Positions 50,459 to 59,485 of a stretch of 64,000 nucleotides of DNA are shown here, one piece after another. The notes under the pieces were generated by a model. The model did no database searches and was not told the origin of the DNA. It worked only from the letters and a program-made list of their open reading frames with translations. The stretch comes from Phycisphaerae bacterium. GTDB lineage: Bacteria > Planctomycetota > Phycisphaerae > UBA1845 > Fen-1342. The DNA lies in the NCBI GenBank assembly GCA_017999985.1, contig JAGNKU010000018.1, forward strand, positions 36,618 through 100,617, given 5' to 3'. The number at the start of each line of letters is the position of its first letter. Within the stretch, counting starts at the first letter, position 1. Both the position numbers and the translations under genes were made by a program.

Positions 50459-52969
50459 TTACCGCGCCGCGTGCGGCGACACGACAGGTCGGCACCACAC
50501 GCCGCCCGCCGCCAATGCAGCCACGGCGTAGGCCACCGCGGCCAGGATGACCACGGCGCGATAGCCGGCCGTCATCGCCACGGCGATCGCCGCCGAAGTC
50601 GCGACGACCGACGCGACGCCGTTCACGCCCCATCCCCAGCAGACCCACTCGGGACGCTGCCGGTCCAGTACACGTATCGCAGCCGGCATGGGCAGGCCCA
50701 TGCAGAACCCCGCCGCCAGCGCGACAATTAGTAAGCTCAGCAGCCCCTCCCAAGCCGCGGCAGCAGGCGCCCAGCCCACCAGCCGCAACAAGACGACCAG
50801 CGCAGCCACCGCGGCCGGCGCCAGCCACAGGTGCCGCCGGACGAGCCGCAGCCCCGTGAGGCTGCCCAGCCCGCTGACCACCAGCAACCCGCCGATCACC
50901 AACGCGCTCGCGCGGACCGGATCGCCGATCCAGTGAATCGCCCGGCTAATCAGCGCCATCTCCACCGCCATGAACCCGCAGCCGATGCCGGCGAAGTAGA
51001 GGATCATTCCCAGCAGTGCGACGCCGGAGCGCGGCGCATCGGTCGCGCCGCCTCCCGGGTTGTCCGCTACTGGCGTGCGAACCCGGCGCCAGCGCAATTG
51101 CCAAATCAGCAGCGGGACCAAAACCAACAGAAGCGCCGCGCCCGTCCCGACCACCAGCGAGACATACAGGAACAGCCGCCCGATCTCCGCCCGAGTTAGC
51201 CACAGATCGCCGTACGCCGCCCGTAACGCCGGCAGCGCCGCCGGTTTGTAGAAGTCCCAGAAGAACGGCTGGTCATCGTGCGTCGGCCGGACATTCAACA
51301 ACCACGCGTCGAAGAAGTGTACGCGGCGCGGTGACAGAATCTCCGCGGCAGCGAAATGCAGCCAGTCCACCGGCGCGCCGGGCGGACCGCTCAACGCGTC
51401 CGGCTGGTTGACCTCGTCAGGCGGCAAGCCGTCGTACCACACCGGCGTCAGGTTGAAATCGTGAATCGCGGTCCGCAACGTTTCGCGGCGCGCATCGGTC
51501 AACGGCGACCGCGCGGCCAGCGTGCATACGCCGAGGTAGTCGCGGACCTGGATCATGTGCCGCGCCGGCTCGGTTACGCCAATCGACTCCAGCGCGGCAA
51601 CCAGCGTGGCAAACAGGCGGATGTTTTCGCGCGCCGGTTCCTGAACACCGCGGGCAACGGCCACCAAGCCGTCATCACGCAGCGCGCGGAGACACGCGGC
51701 CAGCCCCTCCACCGTCGCCAGATGATCCTCAGCCAGCCCCCGCACGCCAGCGCTGCCGACGCCCAATCCCTCCAGCGCGACGATCTGGATCAGGTCGTAG
51801 CGCGAGTCTGACAGCGATGCAAGGAACTGGCGCGGATCCTGAGCCATCACGCGGATGGCCGGAGCGTCGTACACCCCACCACCCCAGCGGCGCACCAGCG
51901 CGACCACGCCCGCATTGGGTTGTACGACGTCGATGCCTACCGCTTCCCGCCGCCGCGCGAGCCACACATTCGCGCCGCCCGTTTCGCCGAGCAGCAGTAC
52001 GCGCGGCGCGCCCTCGATCAGCCGATACGGCAGCGCCATCAGCGTGCCGTCCAGCACACCGGCCTGTTCCGCCGACGTGATGCGCAGCACCGAGCCGGCC
52101 GGGTCGCCGTTGACGACCAAGCTGTACATCGGCGGCGGGGCTTCCCGCAGCGCCAGGAACGGCAGGTCGTGAAACAGCGGACTTTCGTAGAGCTCGACGT
52201 AGCCATGCGGATCGGCACGGCGATCCACGCGTTGTGCGGAGCCCTGCGCCGCGAGGCGCCGCAGGTGGGCAGCGTATTTGTACTCGTCATAGCGCGGCAC
52301 CAGCGGCCAGACGATTTCCGCGCTTAGCGCCACTGCCGCCAGGACGAGCACGGGCCAGATGTGTCGCGGCGCCCGCCGCTGCAGCGCCGCAGCCAGCGCC
52401 CCGCCACCCGCCAGGGCCAGGGCCGGCCAGTATCCCTGCTCCGCGCCGCACGTGGCCCCCAGCGCCGCCGCCAGTAGCGCGCCGGCGCCGCTGCCGAACA
52501 GGTTGCCGGCGTACACGCGCCCCACGCGCTCCCCTGCCGTCAGCAGCGCCGCCCCGAGAAACAGCGCCCCCACCAGAAACGGCACAAGCACCACCAGCCA
52601 GTACAGGACCCACCAGCGCGCCTGCAGCCACAAGTCCCCCGGAATGAAACGCGCGCTCACCGGCAGGACGGCCGCGACTCGTGGCATGCACATGAGCGCC
52701 GCAAACAGGCCGCACGCCAGCCAGTACAGGGCCCGAGCCGGCCACGCTCGTACGCGGCGTTCGACCAGTGCCAGCACACTGCCGCTGGCCCCGAAACCCA
52801 GCAGCGCCGCGCTGATGACCAGGTACCCGAAATGGTGCCAATGCTCGAGCAACAGGCGGCGCATGAGCGCGACTTCATAGGCAATGACCCCCGCACTGAT
52901 CAGCGCCACAGCCACGCTGAGCGCGGCCCCGCCCCCGGATGCAGCCCGGCTCGCCGGCCCCGGCCTCAT
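50459..52969 (-). CDS. Spermidine-synthase-like polytopic membrane protein
   Basis: An 836-residue protein with an N-terminal block of about seven TM helices (about 18-250), a soluble Rossmann-like domain resembling spermidine synthases (about 260-580; VLLLGETGGANVWLARRR near 330 and D-L-I-Q-I-V-A-L-E-G-L near 400), and a C-terminal block of about seven TM helices (about 600-820). The SAM motif I reads L-G-E-T-G-G-A instead of the usual G-G-G-D-G, and the acidic residues that bind polyamine are not obvious, so it may not be a true aminopropyltransferase. ATG 52969 overlaps the upstream pcm-like stop (ATGA), giving coupled translation. Confidence 0.75.
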   Translation of the reverse strand: MRPGPASRAASGGGAALSVAVALISAGVIAYEVALMRRLLLEHWHHFGYLVISAALLGFGASGSVLALVERRVRAWPARALYWLACGLFAALMCMPRVAAVLPVSARFIPGDLWLQARWWVLYWLVVLVPFLVGALFLGAALLTAGERVGRVYAGNLFGSGAGALLAAALGATCGAEQGYWPALALAGGGALAAALQRRAPRHIWPVLVLAAVALSAEIVWPLVPRYDEYKYAAHLRRLAAQGSAQRVDRRADPHGYVELYESPLFHDLPFLALREAPPPMYSLVVNGDPAGSVLRITSAEQAGVLDGTLMALPYRLIEGAPRVLLLGETGGANVWLARRREAVGIDVVQPNAGVVALVRRWGGGVYDAPAIRVMAQDPRQFLASLSDSRYDLIQIVALEGLGVGSAGVRGLAEDHLATVEGLAACLRALRDDGLVAVARGVQEPARENIRLFATLVAALESIGVTEPARHMIQVRDYLGVCTLAARSPLTDARRETLRTAIHDFNLTPVWYDGLPPDEVNQPDALSGPPGAPVDWLHFAAAEILSPRRVHFFDAWLLNVRPTHDDQPFFWDFYKPAALPALRAAYGDLWLTRAEIGRLFLYVSLVVGTGAALLLVLVPLLIWQLRWRRVRTPVADNPGGGATDAPRSGVALLGMILYFAGIGCGFMAVEMALISRAIHWIGDPVRASALVIGGLLVVSGLGSLTGLRLVRRHLWLAPAAVAALVVLLRLVGWAPAAAAWEGLLSLLIVALAAGFCMGLPMPAAIRVLDRQRPEWVCWGWGVNGVASVVATSAAIAVAMTAGYRAVVILAAVAYAVAALAAGGVWCRPVVSPHAAR

Positions 52970-53949
52970 TTCGCCTGCATCTTGCCCGTCATGGGCACGA
53001 AACGTACCGGGATGATCGTCCGGCTGCGACGCCCGCCGTCTGCCTGCTTCGTGAGCACGATCAGTCGCTGCGTTTCGTACACGCCGCCGATCGGAATCAC
53101 CATGCGGCCGCCAGGCTTGAGCTGGTCCCACAGCGGTGGCGGCACGTGACCGGCCGCGCACGTCACGATGATGCCGTCGAATGGCCCCGCTTCGGCCCAG
53201 CCATCGTAGCCGTCGGCGCACCGTGTCTGGATCGTCTTGTACCCCAGCCGCGCCAGCCGCTCCGCCGCCTGTTTGAGCAACGGCTCGATGATCTCGAGCG
53301 AATAAACGTAGGGCGTCAGGTCAGCCAGCACCGCCGCCTGATAGCCCGAGCCCGTGCCGATCTCGAGCACCTTCGCACCCGGCTTGAGATCGAGCAGCTC
53401 GGTCATCAGCCCCACGATGTACGGCTGCGAGATCGTCTGGCCATGCCCGATCGGCAGCGGCGTGTCGTCGTAGGCGCTGCGTCGCCGCTCATCGGGGACG
53501 AATTCGTGGCGCGGGACCGCGCGCATCGCCGCCAGGACGGGCTCAGCCCGGACGGGATCGCGAAAGGCATCGTCCCCGGCGATCTGCGTGGCGACCATGG
53601 CGTCGCGCTCGCGCTGCCGGTCGGTCACCCGCGGCCGGGGCCACTCCAGCCGGCCATCGGCGTCGCGCGTCACCAGCGGCAGCTCCGCGGTCGGTTGAGT
53701 GGCCGCCGGCTGCGTCGTGGCCACACCCGGCGAAGCCGGCCGGCTGTCGGTGGGCACCTCCGGCACCTGCGCGCAGACGCTGCGCGGCAGAAGCGACCAT
53801 TCCGGCCCGATAACGACCAGTAACGCGGTGGCCACCACGACGCGGCAAGGTCGCGCCTGAAGTCGCCGGCCCCCACTGGATGCAGGAACTCCAGGTCCGC
53901 CCGTGTACCATCCGCAGCGCGACATGAACTGGCCAGCCCGGACTGGCAT
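52966..53949 (-). CDS. pcm: Exported protein-L-isoaspartate O-methyltransferase
   Basis: Repairs isoaspartyl residues by SAM-dependent methylation. The C-terminal ~215 residues are a full PIMT domain: PRHEFVPDERRRSAYDDTPL, PIGHGQTISQPYIVGLMTELL, the SAM motif VLEIGTGSGYQAAVLA and the VTCAAGHVPPPLWDQLKPGG segment. Unlike the usual cytosolic enzyme, it has a long N-terminus with a hydrophobic helix (about 36-50) and a Pro/Thr/Ala linker, indicating export. ATG 53949 has GGAGG eight bases upstream; an ATG at 53925 gives the same signal. It is coupled by four bases to the spermidine-synthase-like membrane gene. Confidence 0.85.
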   Translation of the reverse strand: MPVRAGQFMSRCGWYTGGPGVPASSGGRRLQARPCRVVVATALLVVIGPEWSLLPRSVCAQVPEVPTDSRPASPGVATTQPAATQPTAELPLVTRDADGRLEWPRPRVTDRQRERDAMVATQIAGDDAFRDPVRAEPVLAAMRAVPRHEFVPDERRRSAYDDTPLPIGHGQTISQPYIVGLMTELLDLKPGAKVLEIGTGSGYQAAVLADLTPYVYSLEIIEPLLKQAAERLARLGYKTIQTRCADGYDGWAEAGPFDGIIVTCAAGHVPPPLWDQLKPGGRMVIPIGGVYETQRLIVLTKQADGGRRSRTIIPVRFVPMTGKMQAK

Positions 53950-54136
53950 GACGTGGCCTCCGGACGCACCGACCAACATTGTACCGCGCGACTCCGCATG
54001 CACAGCCCCCCATTCGCCCCCCCTGCGCGGCCGCAATCGCCGCGTGCGCCCGGCGTTATGCTTCTGGTGGCTGGGTGCATTCGCATCGCCGGCAACATCC
54101 GATTACTCTCTTATGAGCCCCGTTGGGTCACAGATC

Positions 54137-55696
54137 ATGCGTCTGCGCTTCACCATCGTGACCGTGTCGGCGGTCTGCATGCTGGCCGCGACCGCATCCG
54201 GGGACTCACCCTACGAACGCACGGACTGGACAACCCCCGCGAACGCGGTCGACGAACACGTACTCGCCGTGCTGGCCAAGCGCGGCCTAACGCCGGCCAA
54301 CCCGTGCTCAGACGAGGTGTTCGTTCGGCGCGTGTACCTGGACGTGATTGGTACGCTGCCGCAGCCGGCGGAGGTGACGGCGTTCCTGGAGGACACGCGG
54401 CCGGACAAGCGGGCCATGCTGATCGATGCGCTGCTGGCGCGCCCGGAATTCGCCGACTACTGGTCGCTGAAATGGTGCGACCTGCTGCGGGTCAAGGCGG
54501 AGTTCCCCATCAACCTCTGGCCGAACGCGGTGCAGGCGTACCACCGCTGGGTACACGACGCGCTCGCGCGGAACATGCCCTACGATGAATTCGCCCGTCA
54601 GCTCCTGACGTCCAGCGGCAGCAACTTCCGCGTGGCGCCCGTGAATTTCTACCGCGCGCTGCAGGGACGCGAGCCGGCGACGATCGCCGCCGCCGTGGCG
54701 CTGACGTTCATGGGCACGCGGGTGGAGCACTGGCCGGCGGACCGCCGGCGGGACCTGGAGGTGTTCTTCGCACGCGTCGCGTACAAGACGACGGCCGAGT
54801 GGAAGGAAGAAATCGTCTACCTGGATCCGACGCCGGCGAAAACGCGCGCGGCGGTTCTGCCGGACGGCACGGCGGTGCGGTTGGAGGCGGGCAGCGACCC
54901 GCGCCGCGTGTTCGCCGACTGGCTGATCCAGCCTGGGAATCCGTGGTTTGCGCGGGCAGTCGTGAATCGCATCTGGGCCTGGCTGTTTGGCCGCGGGATC
55001 ATCCACGAACCGGACGACCTCCGACCGGACAATCCACCTGTGAACGCCGCGCTGCTTGCGTGCCTGGAGCAGGAACTGGTCCAGGCCCGCTATGACTTGC
55101 GACACGTTTACCGCCTGATCCTGAACTCGCGGACCTATCAGCAATCCGCGAAGCCCCGCACTGCCAGCCCTGACGCGGAGCGGCTGTGCGCGTGCTATCC
55201 GATCCGCCGGCTCGACGCGGAGGTGCTGATCGACGCGCTGAACCAGGTGTTCGGCGCGACGGAGGGCTATTCCAGCGCGATCCCCGAACCGTTCACGCAT
55301 ATCCCGGAACGCGAGCGGACCATCGCGCTGGCCGATGGCAGCATCACCAGTCCGTTCCTCGAGCTGTTCGGCCGGCCAGCGCGGGATTCGGGCCTGTTCT
55401 CGGAACGCAACAACCAGCCCAGCGACGCCCAGCGGCTGCACCTGCTCAACTCGAGCCACATCCAGAAGAAAATCGCGGAAAGCGAGCGATTGCGCGCCAT
55501 CCTCAGGTCCAGCGGGCGCGATCGGCGGGCCGCGGTCCGCACCTTGTACCTGCTGATGCTATCGCGTGCGCCGACAGCGGCTGAGCTGAGCGCCGCGGAG
55601 GCGTACTTCAACACGCCGCGCGTGAAACCCCGGCAGGCTCTGGACGACCTGGCCTGGGCCTTGATCAATACGAAGGAATTCCTGTACCGGCATTGA
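54137..55696 (+). CDS. DUF1549/DUF1553 planctomycete protein
   Basis: A 519-residue exported protein with a signal peptide (1-22), a DUF1549 domain (about 30-230; VDEHVLAVLAKRGLTPANPC, FVRRVYLDVIGTLP, R-P-E-F-A-D-Y-W-S-L-K-W) and a DUF1553 domain (about 290-510; NPWFARAVVNRIWAWLFGRGI, LRHVYRLILNSRTYQQSA, YPIRRLDAEVLIDALNQV). It lacks the N-terminal cytochrome-like (PSCyt1) domain carried by many relatives. ATG 54137 begins the signal peptide; no strong ribosome-binding site is seen. First gene of a three-gene operon with DUF1501 and PPC-domain genes. The biochemical role of the family is not established. Confidence 0.85.
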   Translation: MRLRFTIVTVSAVCMLAATASGDSPYERTDWTTPANAVDEHVLAVLAKRGLTPANPCSDEVFVRRVYLDVIGTLPQPAEVTAFLEDTRPDKRAMLIDALLARPEFADYWSLKWCDLLRVKAEFPINLWPNAVQAYHRWVHDALARNMPYDEFARQLLTSSGSNFRVAPVNFYRALQGREPATIAAAVALTFMGTRVEHWPADRRRDLEVFFARVAYKTTAEWKEEIVYLDPTPAKTRAAVLPDGTAVRLEAGSDPRRVFADWLIQPGNPWFARAVVNRIWAWLFGRGIIHEPDDLRPDNPPVNAALLACLEQELVQARYDLRHVYRLILNSRTYQQSAKPRTASPDAERLCACYPIRRLDAEVLIDALNQVFGATEGYSSAIPEPFTHIPERERTIALADGSITSPFLELFGRPARDSGLFSERNNQPSDAQRLHLLNSSHIQKKIAESERLRAILRSSGRDRRAAVRTLYLLMLSRAPTAAELSAAEAYFNTPRVKPRQALDDLAWALINTKEFLYRH

Positions 55697-55712
55697 GTGG
55701 AGCCAGATCGCC

Positions 55713-57071
55713 GTGGCCGACCAAGCCGCCAGCACGAATCCCAAGTCTCCCGCGAGCGAGCTCACGCGCCGTACGCTGCTGCGCTGGGGGCTGCTCGGCG
55801 CCGCCGGCATCGCGGGCCTGAGGAACAGACCCGTCGTGGCACAGTCGGTAACCCGGACGGCGCCCGCCAAGGCGCTGATCCAGATCTGGATGTGGGGCGG
55901 CCCGGCGCACCTGGACACCTTCGACCCGAAACCCAAGGCGGGCTACGACTACTGCGGCCCACTGGACAAGCCAATCCCCACCAACGTGGACGGCATCCAG
56001 ATCGGCGAGCTGTTGCCGCAGCTCGCTCAACAGGCCGACAAGTATTCCATCATCCGCAGCATGACGCACGGCGTGAACGCCCACGAGACGGCGGCCTACC
56101 TCGTGCAAACGGGGCGCAAGCCCGGTCGGCTGGTTTATCCCGGCGTCGGCGCCGTCGTATCACTGTTCAAGGGCTACGATCACGGCTACGCGGGCATCGT
56201 GCCCCCCTATATCGTGCTGACCGAGCCGCAGGGACGTTTCTCGGAGGCCGGCTTCCTCGGGCACCGCTACAAGCCGTTCGCCACCGGCGGCGATCCGAAT
56301 CAGCAGCGCTTCGCGGTCGAGGGCATCATCGCGCCGGGGATCTCGGACGAGCGCCAGCTACGCCGGCGCGAGCTGCTGCAGGCGCTCGATACGCTGGGCG
56401 CGGCCCTGCCCGGTCATCCCGAGTTCGCGCTTTTCGACCAATGCGGCCAAGACGCTTATGGCCTGCTGTTCGGCGCAGCGCGCCAGCTTTTTGACCTCGC
56501 GGAAGAATCGGACGAATTGCGCGACCGCTATGGCCGCAACACGTTCGGACAGTCGTGCCTGGCCGCGCGCCGCCTGGTCGAAGCCGGCGTGCCCTACGTA
56601 ACCATCAACTACAAAGGCTGGGACACGCACAAACAGCATTTTCAGACCATGCGCCGCAAGCTGCCCGAGCTGGACCAGGGCTTCGCCACGCTGCTGCAGG
56701 ACCTGGCCGACCGCGATCTGCTCGCGACGACGATCGTCTGGTGGGGCGGCGAGTTCGGACGTACGCCACGCGTCCAGTGGGAGCCGCCGTGGAATGGCGG
56801 CCGCGGCCATTTCGGTCCGTGCTTCAGCACAGTGGTCGCCGGCGGCGGGTTCAAGGGCGGGCACGTCGTAGGCGCATCGGACGAAACCGGCGAGACGGTG
56901 GCCACGCGACCCGTGCATCCCGTAGACCTGATCGGCACCTTCTACGAGCTGCTGGGGATTGATCCCGACGGGCCGCTGCCGAACGCGCGCGGACTGGACG
57001 TGCCGGTCCTGGCACCCGCCGACGAGGGCATGGCGTCGGGCGGCCGGCTGCGGGAGATCATGAATATATGA
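55713..57071 (+). CDS. DUF1501 (sulfatase-like) Tat-exported protein
   Basis: A 452-residue DUF1501 protein, a family with the alkaline-phosphatase/sulfatase fold. The N-terminus has a twin-arginine signal (T-R-R-T-L-L-R-W-G-L-L-G-A-A-G-I-A) so it is probably exported folded. Family strings include W-M-W-G-G-P-A-H-L-D-T-F-D-P-K, the S-M-T-H-G-V-N-A-H-E-T segment, TINYKGWDTHKQHF and VWWGGEFGRTP, and D-L-I-G-T-F-Y-E-L-L-G near the C-terminus. A GTG start at 55713 lies 16 bp after the DUF1549 stop. It overlaps the PPC gene by four bases, so all three are one transcriptional unit. Substrate unknown. Confidence 0.9.
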   Translation: MADQAASTNPKSPASELTRRTLLRWGLLGAAGIAGLRNRPVVAQSVTRTAPAKALIQIWMWGGPAHLDTFDPKPKAGYDYCGPLDKPIPTNVDGIQIGELLPQLAQQADKYSIIRSMTHGVNAHETAAYLVQTGRKPGRLVYPGVGAVVSLFKGYDHGYAGIVPPYIVLTEPQGRFSEAGFLGHRYKPFATGGDPNQQRFAVEGIIAPGISDERQLRRRELLQALDTLGAALPGHPEFALFDQCGQDAYGLLFGAARQLFDLAEESDELRDRYGRNTFGQSCLAARRLVEAGVPYVTINYKGWDTHKQHFQTMRRKLPELDQGFATLLQDLADRDLLATTIVWWGGEFGRTPRVQWEPPWNGGRGHFGPCFSTVVAGGGFKGGHVVGASDETGETVATRPVHPVDLIGTFYELLGIDPDGPLPNARGLDVPVLAPADEGMASGGRLREIMNI

Positions 57072-59452
57072 GTCGTATCCGGTACGCATGCCTGGCAGTG
57101 CTGTGGCTGTGCGGTGCGGCGGCGTTGGCCCAGCAGGAGCGCCGTGAGCCACACATCAGCTATCTGTACCCCGCGGGCGGGCGCCGGGGCACGGTCGTAC
57201 AGGTCACGGTGGGTGGCCAGAGTCTGCGCAGCATCACGCGCGCGCACTTCACGGGCGCTGGGGTACATGCCAAGGTCCTCGCCACGTATCCACCGGTCAT
57301 CAATATTCAGCCCGAGCAACGTGAAGCACTCGTCCGCAAGCTTCGGGTACTGATCGCGCAGCGCTGGGACGAACTGCGCGCTGCGGGTCGCGTCGGCCCC
57401 CGACCACCCTGGCGGGAACTGCTGCTGCCCGGCGGAAACCGCCCGCGACGCGCGAATGGAGAGGAGTCCGCCACCTCAGCGCCGGCCGCCCTGCCCGAGC
57501 ACCCGCTGCTGTACGACCTGGACAAGAAAAGCCTGCGCGAGCTACTGCACATCCGGCACGCCATGGTCAACCTGCGCAAGGGACAATTCAACGCGCAGCT
57601 CGCCGAGTCGGTGCTGCTCGAGGTCACGATCGACCGCGACGCCGCGCTGGGTGACCGCGAGCTGCGGCTGCGCGGGCGCCAGGGCCTGACCAACCCGATG
57701 GTCTTTGAAGTGGGGGCCGCGCCGGAGACCATCGAACTGGAGAGCAACGACCCCGGCGCGACCGCGATTCTGCCGCCGGAGCCGCCGCTCACGCTGCCTG
57801 TCGTCCTCAACGGTCAAGTCATGCCCGGCGACGTCGACCGCTTCCGCTTCCACGCACAGGCGGGCCAGCAGCTCGTCATCGCGACGTCCGCCCGGCGGCT
57901 GATCCCCTACCTGGCCGACGCCGTTCCGGGCTGGTTCCAGGCCACGGTTGCACTGTACGACTCTGAGGGTCACGAAGTTGCCTTCGCGGACGACTACCGC
58001 TTCGATCCCGACCCGGTGCTGTGCTATGAAATCGCCGCCGACGGCGAGTACGAGGTCGAAATCCGCGACGCGCTCTATCGCGGACGCGCGGACTTTGTTT
58101 ATCGCATCAGCGTAGGCGCGCACCCGTTCATCACGTCCATGTTCCCGCTGGGCACGCGCGCCGGGCACAAACGCTACGTCGCAATCGACGGCTGGAACCT
58201 GACGACCGATCGGCTGTACCTGGACCCGCAGCCGGACGCCGAGGGTCCGCAACACAAACACTGGGGCACGGGCCGGCGCGCCTCCAACCGCCTGACCTAC
58301 GCCGTGGACCAGCTCGCGGCCAGCCCGGAGGCCGAAACGAACGATACGCCGACGGAGGCGCAGTTGGTCACCCTGCCGCGCATCCTGGACGGGCGCATTG
58401 CGCCACCGGGCGACGTCGACGTGTTTCGATTCAAGGGCCGCGCGGGTGACGAGGTGGTCGCGGAAGTGCAGGCCCGCCGGCTGAATTCGCCGCTGGACTC
58501 CCTGCTGCGCCTGACCGACGCGACGGGACGCGTGCTCGCCTGGAACGATGACCACGAGCAGGTGGACGGCGTGCTCTACATGGACGCGGGGTTGCTCACG
58601 CACAGCGCCGATTCGTATCTCCGCTTCAAGCTCCTCGCCGACGGCGAGTACTTCGTGCAACTGACCGATTCGCAGGGACAAGGTGGACCGGCGTACGGCT
58701 ACCGGCTGCGCGTGGGACCGCCCAGTCCGGATTTCGCGCTCCGCGTCACACCCGCCAGCATCAACGTGCCCGCGGGCGGCACCGTGCCCATCTGCGTGTA
58801 CGCTTTGCGCAAGGATGGATTCAACGGCGACATCGAGATCACGCTGCGCGGCGCCCCGCGTGGGTTTCAGCTCAGCGGGGCGCGCGTCCCCGCCGGACGC
58901 GACCGGATCCGCATGACGTTGACCGCGCCGGCCAAGCCGTCCGACGAGCTTATCGTTCTGCACCTGGAGGGCCGCGCCGTGATCAACGAGACCGAGGTCC
59001 GGCACCCGGCTGTTCCGGCCGAAGACATGATGCAGGCGTTCCTGTATCGCCACCTGACGCCCGCCGAGCAACTCGTCGTCGCCGTGCTGGGCAACCGTTT
59101 TCCGGCCGGGACAATCGCCGGCGACGCCACGCCCGTGCGGATTAGCGTCGGCGGCACGGCCAGCGTGGAAGTCCGCCTGCCCGCGCGCGCGTCGCAGCGG
59201 ATCGTGAAGCTCGAGCTCAACACCCCGCCGGCCGGCATCACGCTGGAGAGCATGGCGCCCCAGCCCGACGGCGTGACGCTCGTGTTGAGCGCGAAGGCCG
59301 ACGTGGTTCAGCCGGGGTTTGCCGATAATCTCATTGTCGAAGCTTTCGTCGAGGTCCCGCGTCCGAGGCGGAACCCGAAAGCGGGAGCGGAAAAGTCGCG
59401 GGTCTCCGGCGGATTCCTCCCGGCGATCCCGATCGAGGTCGTGGCGCCCTAG
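57068..59452 (+). CDS. Secreted protein with pre-peptidase C-terminal (PPC) domains
   Basis: A 794-residue exported protein: signal peptide (1-21), an IPT/TIG-like N-terminal domain (about 30-75; Y-P-A-G-G-R-R-G-T-V-V-Q-V-T-V-G-G), and two PPC-type beta-sandwich domains (about 225-360 and 425-560). Both contain the signature E-x-N-D with D-V-D-R/V-F-R-F (GDVDRFRFHAQAG, GDVDVFRFKGRAG). C-terminal beta-rich domains follow, with no protease active site. The ATG overlaps the DUF1501 stop (ATGA). Such proteins accompany DUF1549/DUF1501 modules in planctomycetes; a role in binding or stabilising extracellular partners is inferred. Confidence 0.82.
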   Translation: MSRIRYACLAVLWLCGAAALAQQERREPHISYLYPAGGRRGTVVQVTVGGQSLRSITRAHFTGAGVHAKVLATYPPVINIQPEQREALVRKLRVLIAQRWDELRAAGRVGPRPPWRELLLPGGNRPRRANGEESATSAPAALPEHPLLYDLDKKSLRELLHIRHAMVNLRKGQFNAQLAESVLLEVTIDRDAALGDRELRLRGRQGLTNPMVFEVGAAPETIELESNDPGATAILPPEPPLTLPVVLNGQVMPGDVDRFRFHAQAGQQLVIATSARRLIPYLADAVPGWFQATVALYDSEGHEVAFADDYRFDPDPVLCYEIAADGEYEVEIRDALYRGRADFVYRISVGAHPFITSMFPLGTRAGHKRYVAIDGWNLTTDRLYLDPQPDAEGPQHKHWGTGRRASNRLTYAVDQLAASPEAETNDTPTEAQLVTLPRILDGRIAPPGDVDVFRFKGRAGDEVVAEVQARRLNSPLDSLLRLTDATGRVLAWNDDHEQVDGVLYMDAGLLTHSADSYLRFKLLADGEYFVQLTDSQGQGGPAYGYRLRVGPPSPDFALRVTPASINVPAGGTVPICVYALRKDGFNGDIEITLRGAPRGFQLSGARVPAGRDRIRMTLTAPAKPSDELIVLHLEGRAVINETEVRHPAVPAEDMMQAFLYRHLTPAEQLVVAVLGNRFPAGTIAGDATPVRISVGGTASVEVRLPARASQRIVKLELNTPPAGITLESMAPQPDGVTLVLSAKADVVQPGFADNLIVEAFVEVPRPRRNPKAGAEKSRVSGGFLPAIPIEVVAP

Positions 59453-59485
59453 CCGTCCGCGCGTCGGACTTCAGGGACAACGCGC

